DNA of 64,000 nt from Coffea arabica. Its lineage: Eukaryota > Streptophyta > Magnoliopsida > Gentianales > Rubiaceae. Where the stretch lies: contig NC_092322.1 in the NCBI RefSeq assembly GCF_036785885.1, forward strand, positions 12,670,466 to 12,734,465, written 5' to 3'. Shown here one piece after another: positions 39,410-50,455 of the stretch; the first letter of the stretch is position 1, and each line of letters begins with the position of its first letter. The position numbers were made by a program, and so were the translations under genes. The notes below the pieces were generated by a model. That model worked only from the letters and a program-made list of their open reading frames with translations. It had not been told where the DNA came from and did no database searches.

Positions 39410-39999
39410 TTTAAATAGGGAAGGAAATTATATGTCAAGCGTAGTGAGTAATGAAGCGGAAGCTTCTATCCCAACAAATCTCGAAGACCTTGACTAAATT
39501 CCACACTATTCCAAAGGTAAAGGACCAAGTACTTTAGTAGGAAATTTCTAAATTTTTTACCCATTAAAAAAGTATGAAACTTGTAATTCTGATCAATTAA
39601 GTCAACCAAACTTCTGATTTGCACAACACCCTGAAGCCTGAAACCCGTATTACCCTCTCAGCTATCCCATGTTTGTGCGAATAATTCTCAAAAAACCCAC
39701 AAACTATATAACTTGTTTGATTCGCCTTTTCAGTCAAAAAAAAAAAAAAAGATATTTCAAATACGTTTTCTAAATCAATTTTTTTCAATTTAAAATGAAA
39801 GTCATGAATACGCTTATCTTAAAATATACTAGAATACTAGCATTGAAAAATAAATAAAAATTTTCCCGGCAGAGATATATAACTTGAGATATTCAACAAT
39901 TTCCTAATCATTTCTACAAAATTAAAGTATATAACATCCACTGAACCTTCTGTGCAATATATCGCATCCCTGTGTACCCCACTGCCGCTCATCACCCAC

Positions 40000-40006
40000 T
40001 ATATAA
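40000..40006 (+). promoter_or_regulatory. candidate TATA box of carboxylesterase gene
   Basis: TATATAA lies 134 bases before the carboxylesterase ATG. It directly precedes an out-of-frame ATG at 40007, which would then be upstream of the transcript start. Position and sequence fit a plant core promoter. Confidence 0.5.
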
Positions 40007-40133
40007 TGGCGAGCAAACATGTTGGAACCACAATCCATAGCTCCCCACAAAAGCTAAAAACCATTCTAGTCCTCTCCGAGGCCGAAATATCAAATATTCA
40101 TTTTGAGATTAGTCCTGACAGCCAAATCAAACC

Positions 40134-41159
40134 ATGGTCGAAGAGAAAAAGGTTGTTGAAGATGTATCAGGATGGCTTAGAGTCTTTGACGATGGTTCGG
40201 TGGATAGAACATGGACTGGACCTCGAGAGGTGAAGTTCATGTCTGAATCTGTTCCTCCCCATGAATAATTTATCGATGGGGTCGCCACCAAGGATGTTGT
40301 AATCGACCAGGAATCAGGCCTTCAAGTTCGAATCTATTTCCCTCAAAACACCGATGACAAGAACTTGAACAATCATCATAAACTTCCCATCATTCTTCAT
40401 TTCCATGGAGGCGGATTTTGCATCAGCCAAGCTGACTGGTTCATGTACTACACAGTTTACACTCGCCTGGCTCGTTCTGCCGGAGCCATAGTTGTATCCG
40501 TCTACCTCCGGCGCGCGCCTGAGCACCGCCTCCCTGCCGCCTGTGACGATGGATATGCAGCGCTCCTGTGGCTAAGATCTTTAGCCCAAGGTAAAGTTGA
40601 GCCTGAGCCCTGGCTCGGGGAAAATGCTGATTTTTCCCGTGTGTTTCTTATAGGTGATAGCTCAGGGGGCAATATAGTTCACCAGGTGGCTGCTCGATCA
40701 GGGAATGATGATTTGAAACCTGTAAAAGTTGCGGGGGCGATCCCAATTCATCCGGGATTCGTCAGGAAAGAAAGGAGCAAGTCCGAACAAGAGCAACCAC
40801 AGTCGCCTTTCTTGACTTTGGATATGGTGGACAAGTTCTTGAACTTGGCTTTGCCAATTGGAAGCACGAAAGATCATCCCATAACTTGTCCTATGGGGGA
40901 TGGTGTTGTGCCAAAGATTCAGAATCTGAATCTCCCGCCTTATCTCTTCTGCGTGGCGGATTGTGATCTCATCAAGGATACTGAAATGGAGTTCTATGAG
41001 GCCATGAAGAAAGCAGGTAAAGATGTGGAATTGCTCCTCAATTCTGGCGTTGGTCATAGCTTTTATCTGAACAAGATTGCTTTTGACAATGATCCAACTA
41101 CTGCCAAGGAAACTGAAAAGCTGTTCACAGGGATTATAGAATTCATCAAGAAGCATTGA
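40134..41159 (+). pseudogene. HSR203J-like carboxylesterase with one premature stop
   Basis: An alpha/beta-hydrolase of the plant carboxylesterase (CXE) family, related to GID1 receptors. The N-terminus (VSGWLRVFDDGSVDRTWTGP) is close to tobacco HSR203J, a hypersensitive-response gene. The frame spans 341 codons without intron, the family norm. The oxyanion motif HGGG is at 91-94, the nucleophile Ser at 176 in GDSSGG, and Asp 278 (DLIKD) and His 308 (GVGHSF) complete the triad. Codon 45 is TAA (40266-40268), in the block PPHE-FIDGVATKDV, where relatives have an acidic or polar residue; one base change from GAA would create it. Everything after it is intact, so the change looks recent, or it could be a sequence error. 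Restart at Met 78 would keep the triad but lose the N-terminal lid. Confidence 0.85.
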
Positions 41160-42240
41160 ATCTTGTAACAGTCTTGATTGTCCTTGCTGTTTTTGTTAGT
41201 TGATCAGTCCACTTAGTTCAAGGATTAGTGTAATGGTAAAATAAAGGACCAGAAACCATTCGCTCTTCCGGTGGCATAAATGGCCCCTCCAATATGTTAC
41301 AATTAGGGGTGTAAGGAAGTCAGATTAAGTTTGATTATTTATTTTAATGGTTTTGAACTTGTGTTTAGATTTAGCTTGTTTATTAATTGAGTCCGAGTTT
41401 AAACTGGATTTTTATTCTAAGCGAGCGTGAGTAGCTTAAATTTTTTAGATATAAATTTCAAAATTTTATACTAATCTAACCAAAAATGTTTTGAGTTTAA
41501 ATTTTATTAATTGACGAATCAAATTCAAATATATAGAATCATAGCTGAATTCATATAAGTTTAAATGTATTTCAGGCCTGGTTACAGGTCAAGCTCAACA
41601 GTTACGATACACAATTTTTATAGGACGCGGGGTTGGAGCGGTTGAAAGGTGTAACATCATCTGTACAAGGTGTAACAATTGAACAATAGTTAGTAAAATA
41701 GAATAATATTTTTGTAGGCCCCACACAACATGAAAATCGAGTTACAAGACGTGATTTGAATCGCACAAAATTTTAAAGCTTCATCCTGGCCGTGAACTGC
41801 CTGGAACGGTTGTCTCTGACAACCGTCCAGGCCCCTCGTCCATTTTTATATGCGCCAAAAGCGATCGTGAAGTATCAGTGTAGGGTCTTATCAGTAACAG
41901 CAAGCAACATGAAACTGACAAAATGTTAAGTATTTCAACAAACATTTTTTAATAGCGTGCCCCTTTTGGTTTCCATTGACCTGTAATCTATAGTTAATTA
42001 ATCTGGTTTGGATAGAGCACTAACCAAATGTACGACAATTTTCTTGTTTTTCTAATGTACGCTTGTAAATAATTTAGAGAGCACCTTAAAACTATACATG
42101 TGTACTTGAGTGTAAACACCGAGTGTGTACATAATGAACGAGTGTGTACATAAAAATAAAAGGGCACTAGTGTGTACATAATTAGATACTTTTAAAAAAT
42201 AAAAGGGCACTGGTGTGTACATAATTAGCCAGAAAAAATA

Positions 42241-42415
42241 AATCTTAATTTTTTATACACTGACAGTACAAAGATTTTTTTACAGTCGATTTTGAATTTA
42301 TGTTATATGTGTATAATTTGAATTTCAAATTTAAATTCATGTTATGTGCTGCCATGATCTAAACCTGCTATTGTAAAAAAAAAAAAAAAAAAATTTATGC
42401 ATTGATAGCGTATAA
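42241..42415. mobile_element. MITE with TATACACTGACAG-type ends
   Basis: The left end is TTTTTTATACACTGACAG. The right end, read in reverse, is TTTTTTATACGCTATCAATG. The inside is AT-rich with AATTTGAATTTCAAATTTAA. A relative with better ends lies at 52755-52905 and shares the AAATCTTA...TACACTGACA start and the CAAATTTAAATT core. Confidence 0.5.
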
Positions 42416-43753
42416 AAAAGTTATTCAAAAAATAAACATGCTTTCATCCATACGAATAATCACAAATTTCACCCTTAGTTTACACCGATCTCTCGCAGTC
42501 CAGCCACTACCTGGTTTTGGTTTTTACACCTCTCTCAGGCTGTCCAACCATTACCGGGTTTTGCTTTAAATAAATCTGTCCTTGAACATCCAATTTATCA
42601 CTTAATTTCTTTAATCTCCAACACCTTGCTCTTTCTTGAATCTCTATCGCGTTACCCAAAATTCACTATATAGTGATTTCTAGGTAATTTCAGGTGTTCG
42701 ATGACTGCCACTGTACCTACGCCTAAGTTCGAAAATCACCCCACAGAAATGGCAAGCAAAAAAGATCATAAACAAAGCTGGCAAGTAACAATCACTCCAT
42801 TATATAGAGGCATGTAAAGTTCCAACTCCCAACACCATCCATGTGCATGTCCTAATATGGATATATGTACTGTGGCAAAGTGGCTTGGTATGGTATAGCA
42901 ATTCATTCATCTACCCGTCATTGTTTTGGCATTATGGGAAAAACCAAATAATTGTTGTTCATGCATGTCCACACGTTATAAAAAGTCTGATGAAAGTTCT
43001 TGAAAAAGCAAATGTGAAACATATCAATCTGTTGGAGTATCGGTAAAAGAATGAAAAAACATGGCGATTCTTCTGCCCTACTTTCTATCTATCGTACTCT
43101 CAATCCCATTTTTTATTATATTATATAATTTCTTCTTTATAAATATCTTATCGTATAAGTATCTGTGTTTTTGTTTCCCTTCGCTATTATATCGTCCAAT
43201 TGCTTGTGTTTTTACGAGAACAAGGCAAAATGCGTAAAAGAAGAGTCGTCATCGCCATTAGTAATCTTTGGCGGAAACTGATTGAGCACGGGGGTGATAA
43301 CGAGTTAAGATGGACTCAAGTAGCGGTACGCTCATGTTCGAAAAGTCTACTCGAGTTCGAGCTCGATTTGACTGAATAGAAATTATACAATTCGACTCGA
43401 TTCGAGAAAGAATAATTGAAGCTCGAATTCAACTCGATGTAAATATTAGGTATAATTTAGGTGCGTTAATGCATCTGCATCGGACCCTCATTAAAAAAAA
43501 AATCCTTTTTTACATAATATGCTTCAATCTAGATAAAATCCTTTTTAGATCTAGATAAGGTCTAAATTTCAATCTACATACAAGCTTGGATTGTACATTA
43601 CCAAGACCTTACCTAACCCGTATAACTTTTTGCAGGGCTTGGATCTAGGCAGCCTTTAAGTTAAAAATCTGAATCCGGACCCATTACATAAATATAGCTT
43701 TGAATCTTTAGCAAAATCCGATTCATTGATATGTCTACATCAAAGTTCAATTT

Positions 43754-44023
43754 ATGAACCCCACTGAAAATGATAACAACGACAAGCCAATGGAACATCC
43801 CCAGTTCAGCAGCCAGCGGCAAGTTTGCTTCAAGATGCTCAGCACATTCTCTTGCTATCCTCCGAGAACCGGCACGTTCCCCCGATGTTGCTTTCTTGCT
43901 TGCTTTCCTATAGCATGCAAAATCCATCAATTTCACCACTTCAAGATGTTCAAGGCGATGAGGTGCAAGATATATAAGCCTGGGAATCCTTGCTCCTGTG
44001 ACAAAGAGAGCGTCCACTTTTTC
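43754..44023 (-). pseudogene. unidentified exon-like fragment
   Basis: On the minus strand a well-formed acceptor (TTAATATTTACTGTCAG) precedes an open frame with protein-like composition: EKVDALFVTGARIPRLIYLA, then HRLEHLEVVKLMDFACYRKA, then ERAGSRRIARECAEHLEANL. Charged and hydrophobic residues are mixed as in a folded domain, unlike the AT-driven frames around it. No start, donor or neighbouring exons could be fixed, and I do not recognise the family. It may be a gene fragment carried by a transposon, a decayed gene, or chance. Confidence 0.25.
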
Positions 44024-45565
44024 CTGACAGTAAATATTAAGGAAGGTTAACATATGGTTATAAAGAAGAAGGTCAGAACTATCAAACATAAATACTTGTG
44101 GAAATTTTCTTGTCGATTCCAACGTGCAATACTTCTTTCCTGGATTGAGTATATCCCAAATTGAACTGTGGAAAACAAGGAATACCATTTATCGTACCAC
44201 ATAATGCAAAAAAATGAGAATAAAAGTCTAAAACAAAGTAGACAACTGGAACAAATATTAGTAACTCAGTAAAAAAAAAAGTACTCAGTAAATGCGTTTT
44301 CTAAGAAATACATGCACGTACAAACCAAAAACCGCCTGAATACGGCTTTTACCATTTGACAAAAAAAAAGGTTTGAAAAACAACACCCTGTGGCTTTCTT
44401 TTTCTTTTTTTTTTCCCCCTTTTTAAACTTTGTGAGAATTCACTTACATAAGGTAACCTGCAGGCAATATTTACTTTGTAAGAAGTTTTGAAGCAGACAA
44501 TTATCTACTCCTCCAGGCTCGCTGGATCGAAGCCAAGCATGAGCTCGATTGAGTTTCAAAATCAAAACTCAAGTTTAACTCGTCTTATAAGAGTGAGATT
44601 AAACTCAACATCGAGAGTCAGACAATTGATTGAGGTTGAGTCTTTATTTGAGACGAACTCAAGCTCGAACTTAAATAAAAGAAATAACATTTTGCTTCCC
44701 AAACATCATTGTGGTAGGCACTAAAAGCAAACATAGAGAATAAGAGATACTAATGTGTAAGAACATACTAAACTTTATCATCCATTCATAGTTGTATCCC
44801 ACAATTAATTTCACATATGGCCATCAGAATCCGGATCCGGTCCTTATCTTTGTGATGACTAATACAATGACAATGCAAACTTTAATTTAACCAGTAAATT
44901 GTACACTTAACCTCTAGCAGTGTCCAGGGTAACTTTTTCGTTTGTTTGAACTACATTTGAGTTCAAAGGTTTGGTTTGTTCATTTGGTACCTTTCTTAAA
45001 CAGTCAGAGCAGTGGCAAAATGTCAAAAAATCAAAAGCTATCCACCCCTATCTTTTGGACATGTTATTCTGTATCCACTCCAAATTAGCCTGTAAGTTTT
45101 TCTATAGTTGTAGAACTTTTGATGTTTGTCTTGGAAAAATCGCATATGAAAGCTAAAAACCAGAAATTGAATGAATATTTTCAGCAATCAAAACTGAGGT
45201 ATTTGGTTCATTGGTTTATTCTCCTATACATTTCGTGATATACCAAATTGGATTCTCTAACTATTTTATTTGTTTGGGTAAAATTGATGTTAGCCCTCAA
45301 AAATCTTGGCTGCAAAACGATTCAATGAATTTGAATCTTTGGTGCCCCAACACCTGTTAGAAATATCCAGTTGGTATTTACGGTGGAAATCTTTGAATAT
45401 TTAGTTCAAATCCAAGTCCTAAGTGTACAAATACCAAAAAAGCAAGGGGATAAGCTAGGTCTAATCACCATCGAAATTGAGGAATCAGTCTATCAACACA
45501 TAATCTTGTACCAGTAGTATTTTCTAAATTAAATATATAATGATGATAAGAATAACACTTGACAC

Positions 45566-46166
45566 CTGTGTTTTCAAACTCGGACCGGACCGGCCGGTCC
45601 GACCGGTTGAACCGGGAACCGGCCAAGTGTCCGGTCCGAGTTGGTCATCAGAACCGGGAGATTCAAGACCTGGTCAACTCCGGTCAAAAACCGGGTTTGA
45701 CCGGTACAAAACCGGAAAAACCGGTCCAACAGGAGCTTTTGTAAAAAAAGTTCAAACTTTTTTAATATTATGTTTTGGCCCCCTAAATTGTGAAAACTTA
45801 TTAATATACCTCAAATATTTCATACTTTATAAATATTGTCCTAAAATTTGATGTTATTTTTCAATTAAATCCATAATTTTAATTATAAACTTGTTAATGT
45901 TTATTAAATAATATAAATTGTTACTTGATTGTTCTAATTTTTTTGTATTTTCTTGTTAAATATATTTGAAACATCAAATATATATGAATATACCTTTATT
46001 AATATCAATATGTTATTGGATATTTTATATACAATAATTTAATTTTTAAATAATTTTTATTTATGACGTCATCCGGTTCGACCCCTATCGACCCCCGATC
46101 GAACCCATTGACCCCTGACCCCTGACCTCGGCCGAGTCGATATCCGGTCCGGTTCTGAAAACATAG
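45566..46166. mobile_element. hAT-type MITE with perfect 8-bp target duplication
   Basis: The duplication CTTGACAC flanks the element exactly (45558-45565 and 46167-46174). The ends are inverted: CTGTGTTTTCAAACTCGGAC on the left, and CTATGTTTTCAGAACCGGAC on the right in reverse. Both arms are rich in CCGG (GGACCGGACCGGCCGG); the centre (45730-46060) is AT-rich. No transposase frame exists. The perfect duplication suggests a fairly recent insertion. A truncated relative starts at 5818. Confidence 0.92.
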
Positions 46167-46458
46167 CTTGACACAGATACAAATATAACGTAATCTAGTT
46201 TCCAATATTTCAGGTTCCTAAACCCATGGACATCAAACTTAATTCAAGCAAAAGATCCAAAAAAATATCACCAAGTACTAACACCTGAAAATCAGCTCTA
46301 CAAAGACTTGGCCATAAACTTCAGATCAGCCACTTGATTTGACAACCAAGCCTAGTCTCTCTCCCCCATCTTCTGTCCCTCCTCACTCTCTCTCCATTTC
46401 TTTTTCTTTTTCTTCCCTCTCATGGAATTTCTCCATTGCTGGTTGTGACGGACCGGTA

Positions 46459-47175
46459 ATGGGGGAGCCAAGAGTTAGCACTAGCTCTCAATCATCAACC
46501 TCATCAAAACCTCCTCCACCTGCGCCACCATTGTCCCTTCTTCAACCATCAACAAAGAAAAAAAACAAGCCAAAAGTTCTTCGCGTTTTTCGATCTGTTT
46601 TTCGATCATTTCCCATCATATCACCTGCATGCAAGTTCCCCACTCTTCCGGGAGGCAAAATACCGGATGGAAGGAACAATGCCGGCTCGCGAATCACGGG
46701 CACGTTGTTCGGATACCGGAAAGGCCGCGTTAGCCTTTCCATACAAGAAAACCCTAGGACTCTCCCCACGTTGGTTGTAGAGCTGGCCATGCAGACCACC
46801 GTATTGCAAAGGGAAATGAGCATAGGGATGGTTCGGATTGCATTAGAATGCGAAAAGAGGCCTGAAAAAGACAAGACAAAAGTGTTAGAGGAGCCCATGT
46901 GGACAATGTATTGTAATGGGAAGAAAGCTGGTTATGGGGTCAAAAGGGAGGCTTCAGAGGAAGACTTGTACGTCATGGAAGTTCTCAAGGCCATTTCCAT
47001 GGGCGCCGGCGTCTTGCCTGGGAAATCAGAGGTGGAGGGGGCAGATGGGGAAATAGCATATATTCGGGCACATTTTGAACGTGTGGTTGGATCAAAGGAC
47101 TCGGAGACACTGTACATGTTGAGCCCAGAAGGGAACAATGGACCTGAATTGAGTATTTTCTTTGTAAGGGTATGA
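46459..47175 (+). CDS. MIZU-KUSSEI1-like DUF617 protein (intronless)
   Basis: A member of the land-plant DUF617 family founded by MIZ1, which is needed for root hydrotropism and associates with the ER. From the chosen ATG (MGEPRVSTS) the product is 238 residues. An N-terminal part rich in Ser, Pro and Lys (1-50) leads into the DUF617 domain at about 70-238: GSRITGTLFGYRKGRVSLSI, TLPTLVVELAMQTTVLQREM, GMVRIALECEK, EPMWTMYCNGKKAGYGVKRE, and the C-terminal SEVEGADGEIAYIRAHFERV and LYMLSPEGNNGPELSIFFVR. The frame is open 40 codons further up to an ATG at 46339, but that part is CT-rich and reads like a 5' leader. The absence of introns fits the family. In Arabidopsis a DUF617 gene (At2g21990, from memory) neighbours PROPEP6 and SEP2, as here. 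Confidence 0.93.
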   Translation: MGEPRVSTSSQSSTSSKPPPPAPPLSLLQPSTKKKNKPKVLRVFRSVFRSFPIISPACKFPTLPGGKIPDGRNNAGSRITGTLFGYRKGRVSLSIQENPRTLPTLVVELAMQTTVLQREMSIGMVRIALECEKRPEKDKTKVLEEPMWTMYCNGKKAGYGVKREASEEDLYVMEVLKAISMGAGVLPGKSEVEGADGEIAYIRAHFERVVGSKDSETLYMLSPEGNNGPELSIFFVRV

Positions 47176-47872
47176 TGATTTTTAGGTCATCTTGGTTATG
47201 GTCTCTTTCCATCTCTAATTCATAAGGTGAGTAGTTTTTTGTAGATATATTAGGCCTAGAAAAATATTTGTAGGGGAAAGATTCAATATATGATCAACGA
47301 GGTGCAAAGAGAGGGACCGTAAAAGTAATTCATTTATCTGTTCGTTCTTTCGAATATATGTACTCTGCATCTGATTTCACATGGCCATAGACAAATCATT
47401 TCATTTTGTTCATATATTGGGGGAAGGGGGGAGAAGGGTGTGGTTAATTAGCTACCTTGATTTCTATATTTCCTTAGGCTTTATCTTGTGATCTGGATTC
47501 TAAAAATATGAAATTGCTCAAATTGTATCTTCCACAATTTGGGAATTGACAATAGATTTAATATCTTCCAGCACTTGTGCACTGAATGCAGAAATGGCTA
47601 ATATTCCACGATTAAGGCGAAAAAGAACCTGTAGAGAGGCGATAATAGCACATTATGGATCAATGTGATGCTTCCCTGAGATTCTAAATCTTCAATGTCT
47701 ACAGAACTTTAGAAGATGTTCAATGATGGTGGCGAATAAGAAAAAAAAAAAAAAAAAAAAAAAGAAACTCTACTTCCACGTACTGTCAGATGCTGGGATG
47801 ATTCATGAAGCCATAATGGACCATAAACATGTAGTTGTATTAGGCTCTGATTTGGAGTCAACTTTAATAGAT

Positions 47873-48144
47873 GGTGTCGCTTGAGCAAGATGATAGAGTT
47901 GGTGTCATGTTTTTTTGTTAACCCGAATTCGAATCTCTTTTGGAACATTCATCCATCGGACAAGGCTTGCCTAATACGTCTTACTCTTTCATGTGGTTAG
48001 TGGGCTATTACACAGGACAAGATTTACTCAGTATACAAGCTTTGTGCGTCTTATTCTTTCGTGTGATTAGCGGACTATTACACAAGATAAGGTTTATCTA
48101 GTGTATACTCTCAGATAGCGGCTACAAGTTCTCTTTTAAAAAAA
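47873..48144 (+). mobile_element. tRNA-derived SINE with 13-bp target duplication
   Basis: Perfect direct repeats AACTTTAATAGAT flank the element (47860-47872 and 48145-48157), and it ends in a short A tail. Near its start GTCGCTTGAGCAAGATGATA resembles a pol III A box region; about 45 bases later AACCCGAATTCGAATCTC resembles a B box. The body carries two diverged copies of a 70-bp unit (GCGTCTTATTCTTTC-type, offsets 47977 and 48047). These are hallmarks of SINE retroposition. It cannot move without LINE enzymes. Confidence 0.85.
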
Positions 48145-48641
48145 AACTTTAATAGATAGTAATCAGTTTGATCATGCATGGATTCTCGAGATTGTCAGCT
48201 GCAGTCCTGTTCATCTCTAGCAAGCTGCATTTATTCACTTCTTTTTTCCTTTAAAAAGTTCTAAATGAAGAAGCTATTAACTATGGACATCCAGGGAAAA
48301 GTTTGATTTACACGTACATAAACTGTTGTACTTTTTAGAACATATGGGTTACACGAACAAAATCAGCATTCTTGCCAATAAAAACAAACCAAATTTCACT
48401 TGTACAATTATTTAATGCAAGTATAATACCAAATCACAAACTAAGTACAACAATACTAGCTAGTACACAATTGCACCTAACATAAAACGTGTATGATCGA
48501 ATTCTCTCAAGTATAATAGATTTTGAGTCGTCAACTAATCATAGAGTAGTTGGTCACGAGGGAGAGTTTTAAAATTCCCTTGACCTGCAATCTTATTCAG
48601 GATTTTCTAAAAATTTACCAGCGGGTGCAAATGCACCCGTC

Positions 48642-48800
48642 TGATCTGGTGGCGGTTCAGTCCCCTCCGAGTTCTCATTAACTTCTTTGGATCTACCCTT
48701 TCTCTTAGTATAGAGTATAAATAGGTGATCCGATGGCGGTTTAATCCTCTCCGAATTTTTCATTGATCCCTTTAGATTCATTCGTATAAAATAGAATTTA
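48642..48800. repeat. diverged two-copy tandem repeat, period about 84
   Basis: TGATCTGGTGGCGGTTCAGT at 48642 recurs as TGATCCGATGGCGGTTTAAT at 48726. The following text is also duplicated (CTCCGAGTTCTCATTAACTT versus CTCCGAATTTTTCATTGATC). Most differences are transitions. It has no coding content. Confidence 0.75.
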
Positions 48801-49194
48801 TCGTGTCCAGAAAAAAAAAAAAAAAGCTTTTGAGTAAGAACTTATCTAATGGTGACGAGTGCATTGATTGGGACCAACTCCTGTGGCTAGTTCTATATTG
48901 CATTGTGGGCCTTCTGAGCGGGGGCAGTTCTACAAGTACATTGTTGCTTAATCTACGAGCAGATAAACCCCAGCACCAGATGTCCTCTAGTTCTTAGGTC
49001 TCCAATCGCAGGCTTACCGTATCCAGCAATGCCAAAAATGGGGCTAAAGCTCTCTTCTTTTTAAAATCAAGAAGACACTTTTGATCAGAAGGGGTGGGCT
49101 GGACCCCTTTTTGAAACATCTTTTGCATATGGGCCAACAGCTAAGCGACCAATCTTCCGCTTTCAAATGCAATTTTTGAATGCAATATTTGAAT

Positions 49195-49340
49195 GTGTTT
49201 GGATAGTAGATTACTTGGAATAATTTTAAAAAAATTATTATAATATTTTTTTGATGTGATATATTTAAAATAAAAAAAGTAATTAGAAATGTATTGATAA
49301 TACAAGTAAATAAATTATTCAAAATAATTTACAATCCAAA
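49195..49340. mobile_element. short MITE-like inverted repeat, GTTTGGAT family
   Basis: The left end GTGTTTGGATAGTAGATTAC pairs with the right end, read in reverse as TTTGGATTGTAAATTATTTT. The middle is AT-rich, with a TGATGTGATATAT block like the one in the element at 7574-7708 (opposite orientation). Confidence 0.5.
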
Positions 49341-49603
49341 AAAAGAAAACTTTTTTATTTTTCTAATGGAAGTGACATCTTGTTTTCAAATTAGCCAACT
49401 ATCTTTTTCTCTGAACTACAGTTTTCCTACATTTCAGATCTTCTTTCTACAAAGTCTTCTAATAGCTTTTTTCCTCTACGGGAAGGAGATCACGGTGCCA
49501 AGCGAAGGTCTCTTTTCCTATGTTTTTACTAGTAAGAGAGTTGTTCCCTTTCTTAGTGTTTTTTCAGTGAGTAGTTTTTTTTCTCTCCAAAGACAAACTG
49601 ATT

Positions 49604-49627
49604 GGGGGGGGGGGGGGGGGGGGGGGG
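49604..49627. repeat. poly-G homopolymer (24 G)
   Basis: An uninterrupted G run in intergenic DNA, creating a short Gly-rich open frame. Its true length is uncertain. Confidence 0.9.
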
Positions 49628-50455
49628 TTTGTGGGTTTTGTTTAGATTTTTGTCTTTTCTTTATTATTATTTTTGTCTTTTTCTTTATTAGATTTAAGAA
49701 TTTTTTAAGTTCTCCATATTAGATATGGGATTATATATATATATAGCCTTGACACTCCTTAGTGATATTTTATTTAGTAAATTAACGTTAGAGAGTCTAA
49801 TTTAAGAGTGCGAATATCACTTTTCCTTTTTCTAAATGTGAATGATCATTTCTATTTTCTCGGCGCATCAACTCTTCCTGTCAAGTCGAATAAATCACAT
49901 TTCATTTTTCTGTTCAATTTTATGAACCAACAATTTTTTTTTTTTTTTTAAAAAGAACCCTAATAGCCATTCAATTAGAGTTAAAAAATTAGATGGATGG
50001 AAAATTAAAAAAAAAAAACTAAAATCAATTATCAAAAGTTCAAATTCTTCCCCTGTGAGAGTTTCACCAATGTGAGTGGGATTATCTGGACATCACTTTT
50101 CTGAGAAGACTTGATGATTTAATTCAACCACCATTATTATTATTATTATTAACATGTTTAACATGGATCATCAATCTTCTCAAAAGTTCCATCGACAGCA
50201 ACTTCTACGACCAATTATTCTTCCACGTATCTCCCATACAGACAACAAACAAGAGGCAAGACACCCCACCAATCACAAATCCACACCTCCCATGCGCCAA
50301 CCTTTCTATCGACGTGGACTCTACAGTGACGACCAAGCCTTGGATAGCTAAAGATTCCTTGGAGACCCAAAAAAGAAAAGAAAAAAAAAAAAAAAGGAAG
50401 AAGAAGAACATTCACTTCTGAATCAACCCAGATTCTATATTCTTGTTCCAAGAAA

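Larger units (their letters stand above)
33792..39995. other. 6-kb gene desert between membrane protein and carboxylesterase genes
   Basis: The first 200 bases hold the promoter and leader of the minus-strand gene. No protein frame is convincing beyond that. Contents: a 31-T run at 35363-35393, poly-A runs at 36588-36606 and 38709-38730, a direct duplication at 36241/36374, scattered short repeats with GATTGTAAGTGNGAGGT at 35550, 35702 and 37816, and an inverted-repeat element at 39096-39409. Short open frames are AT-rich and carry no domain. Confidence 0.5.
41160..46338. other. intergenic repeats between carboxylesterase and DUF617 genes
   Basis: At 41304 TAGGGGTGTAAGG looks like a hAT-type end, with no partner found. 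A MITE lies at 42241-42415. Decayed CGAGCTCGA-type repeats lie at 43320-43450 and 44505-44680. An exon-like stretch on the minus strand at 43754-44023 is listed separately. The complete hAT element at 45566-46166 is also listed. Otherwise the DNA is AT-rich with no supported gene. Confidence 0.5.
47176..50455. other. intergenic spacer with SINE and small repeats
   Basis: It contains the DUF617 3' UTR, a poly-A run at 47739-47763, a SINE (47873-48144), a diverged tandem duplication (48642-48800), a short MITE-like palindrome (49195-49340), a 24-G run (49604-49627), poly-T near 49930 and ATT repeats near 50131-50149. No gene is supported. The last 100 bases are the SEP2-like gene leader. Confidence 0.55.

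Noticed and set aside
39952-40233. Open frame starting before the carboxylesterase
   Set aside because: It overlaps the first part of the carboxylesterase in another frame, its first ATGs lie at or before the TATA box, and its product has no family likeness.
43754-44050. Plus-strand open frame opposite the exon-like fragment
   Set aside because: The minus strand has the better composition and an acceptor site; the plus frame is probably its shadow.
47920-47940. Possible tRNA gene from the B-box-like GAATTCGAATCTC
   Set aside because: No cloverleaf can be formed and the whole region is bounded by a 13-bp duplication and A tail, so it is a SINE.
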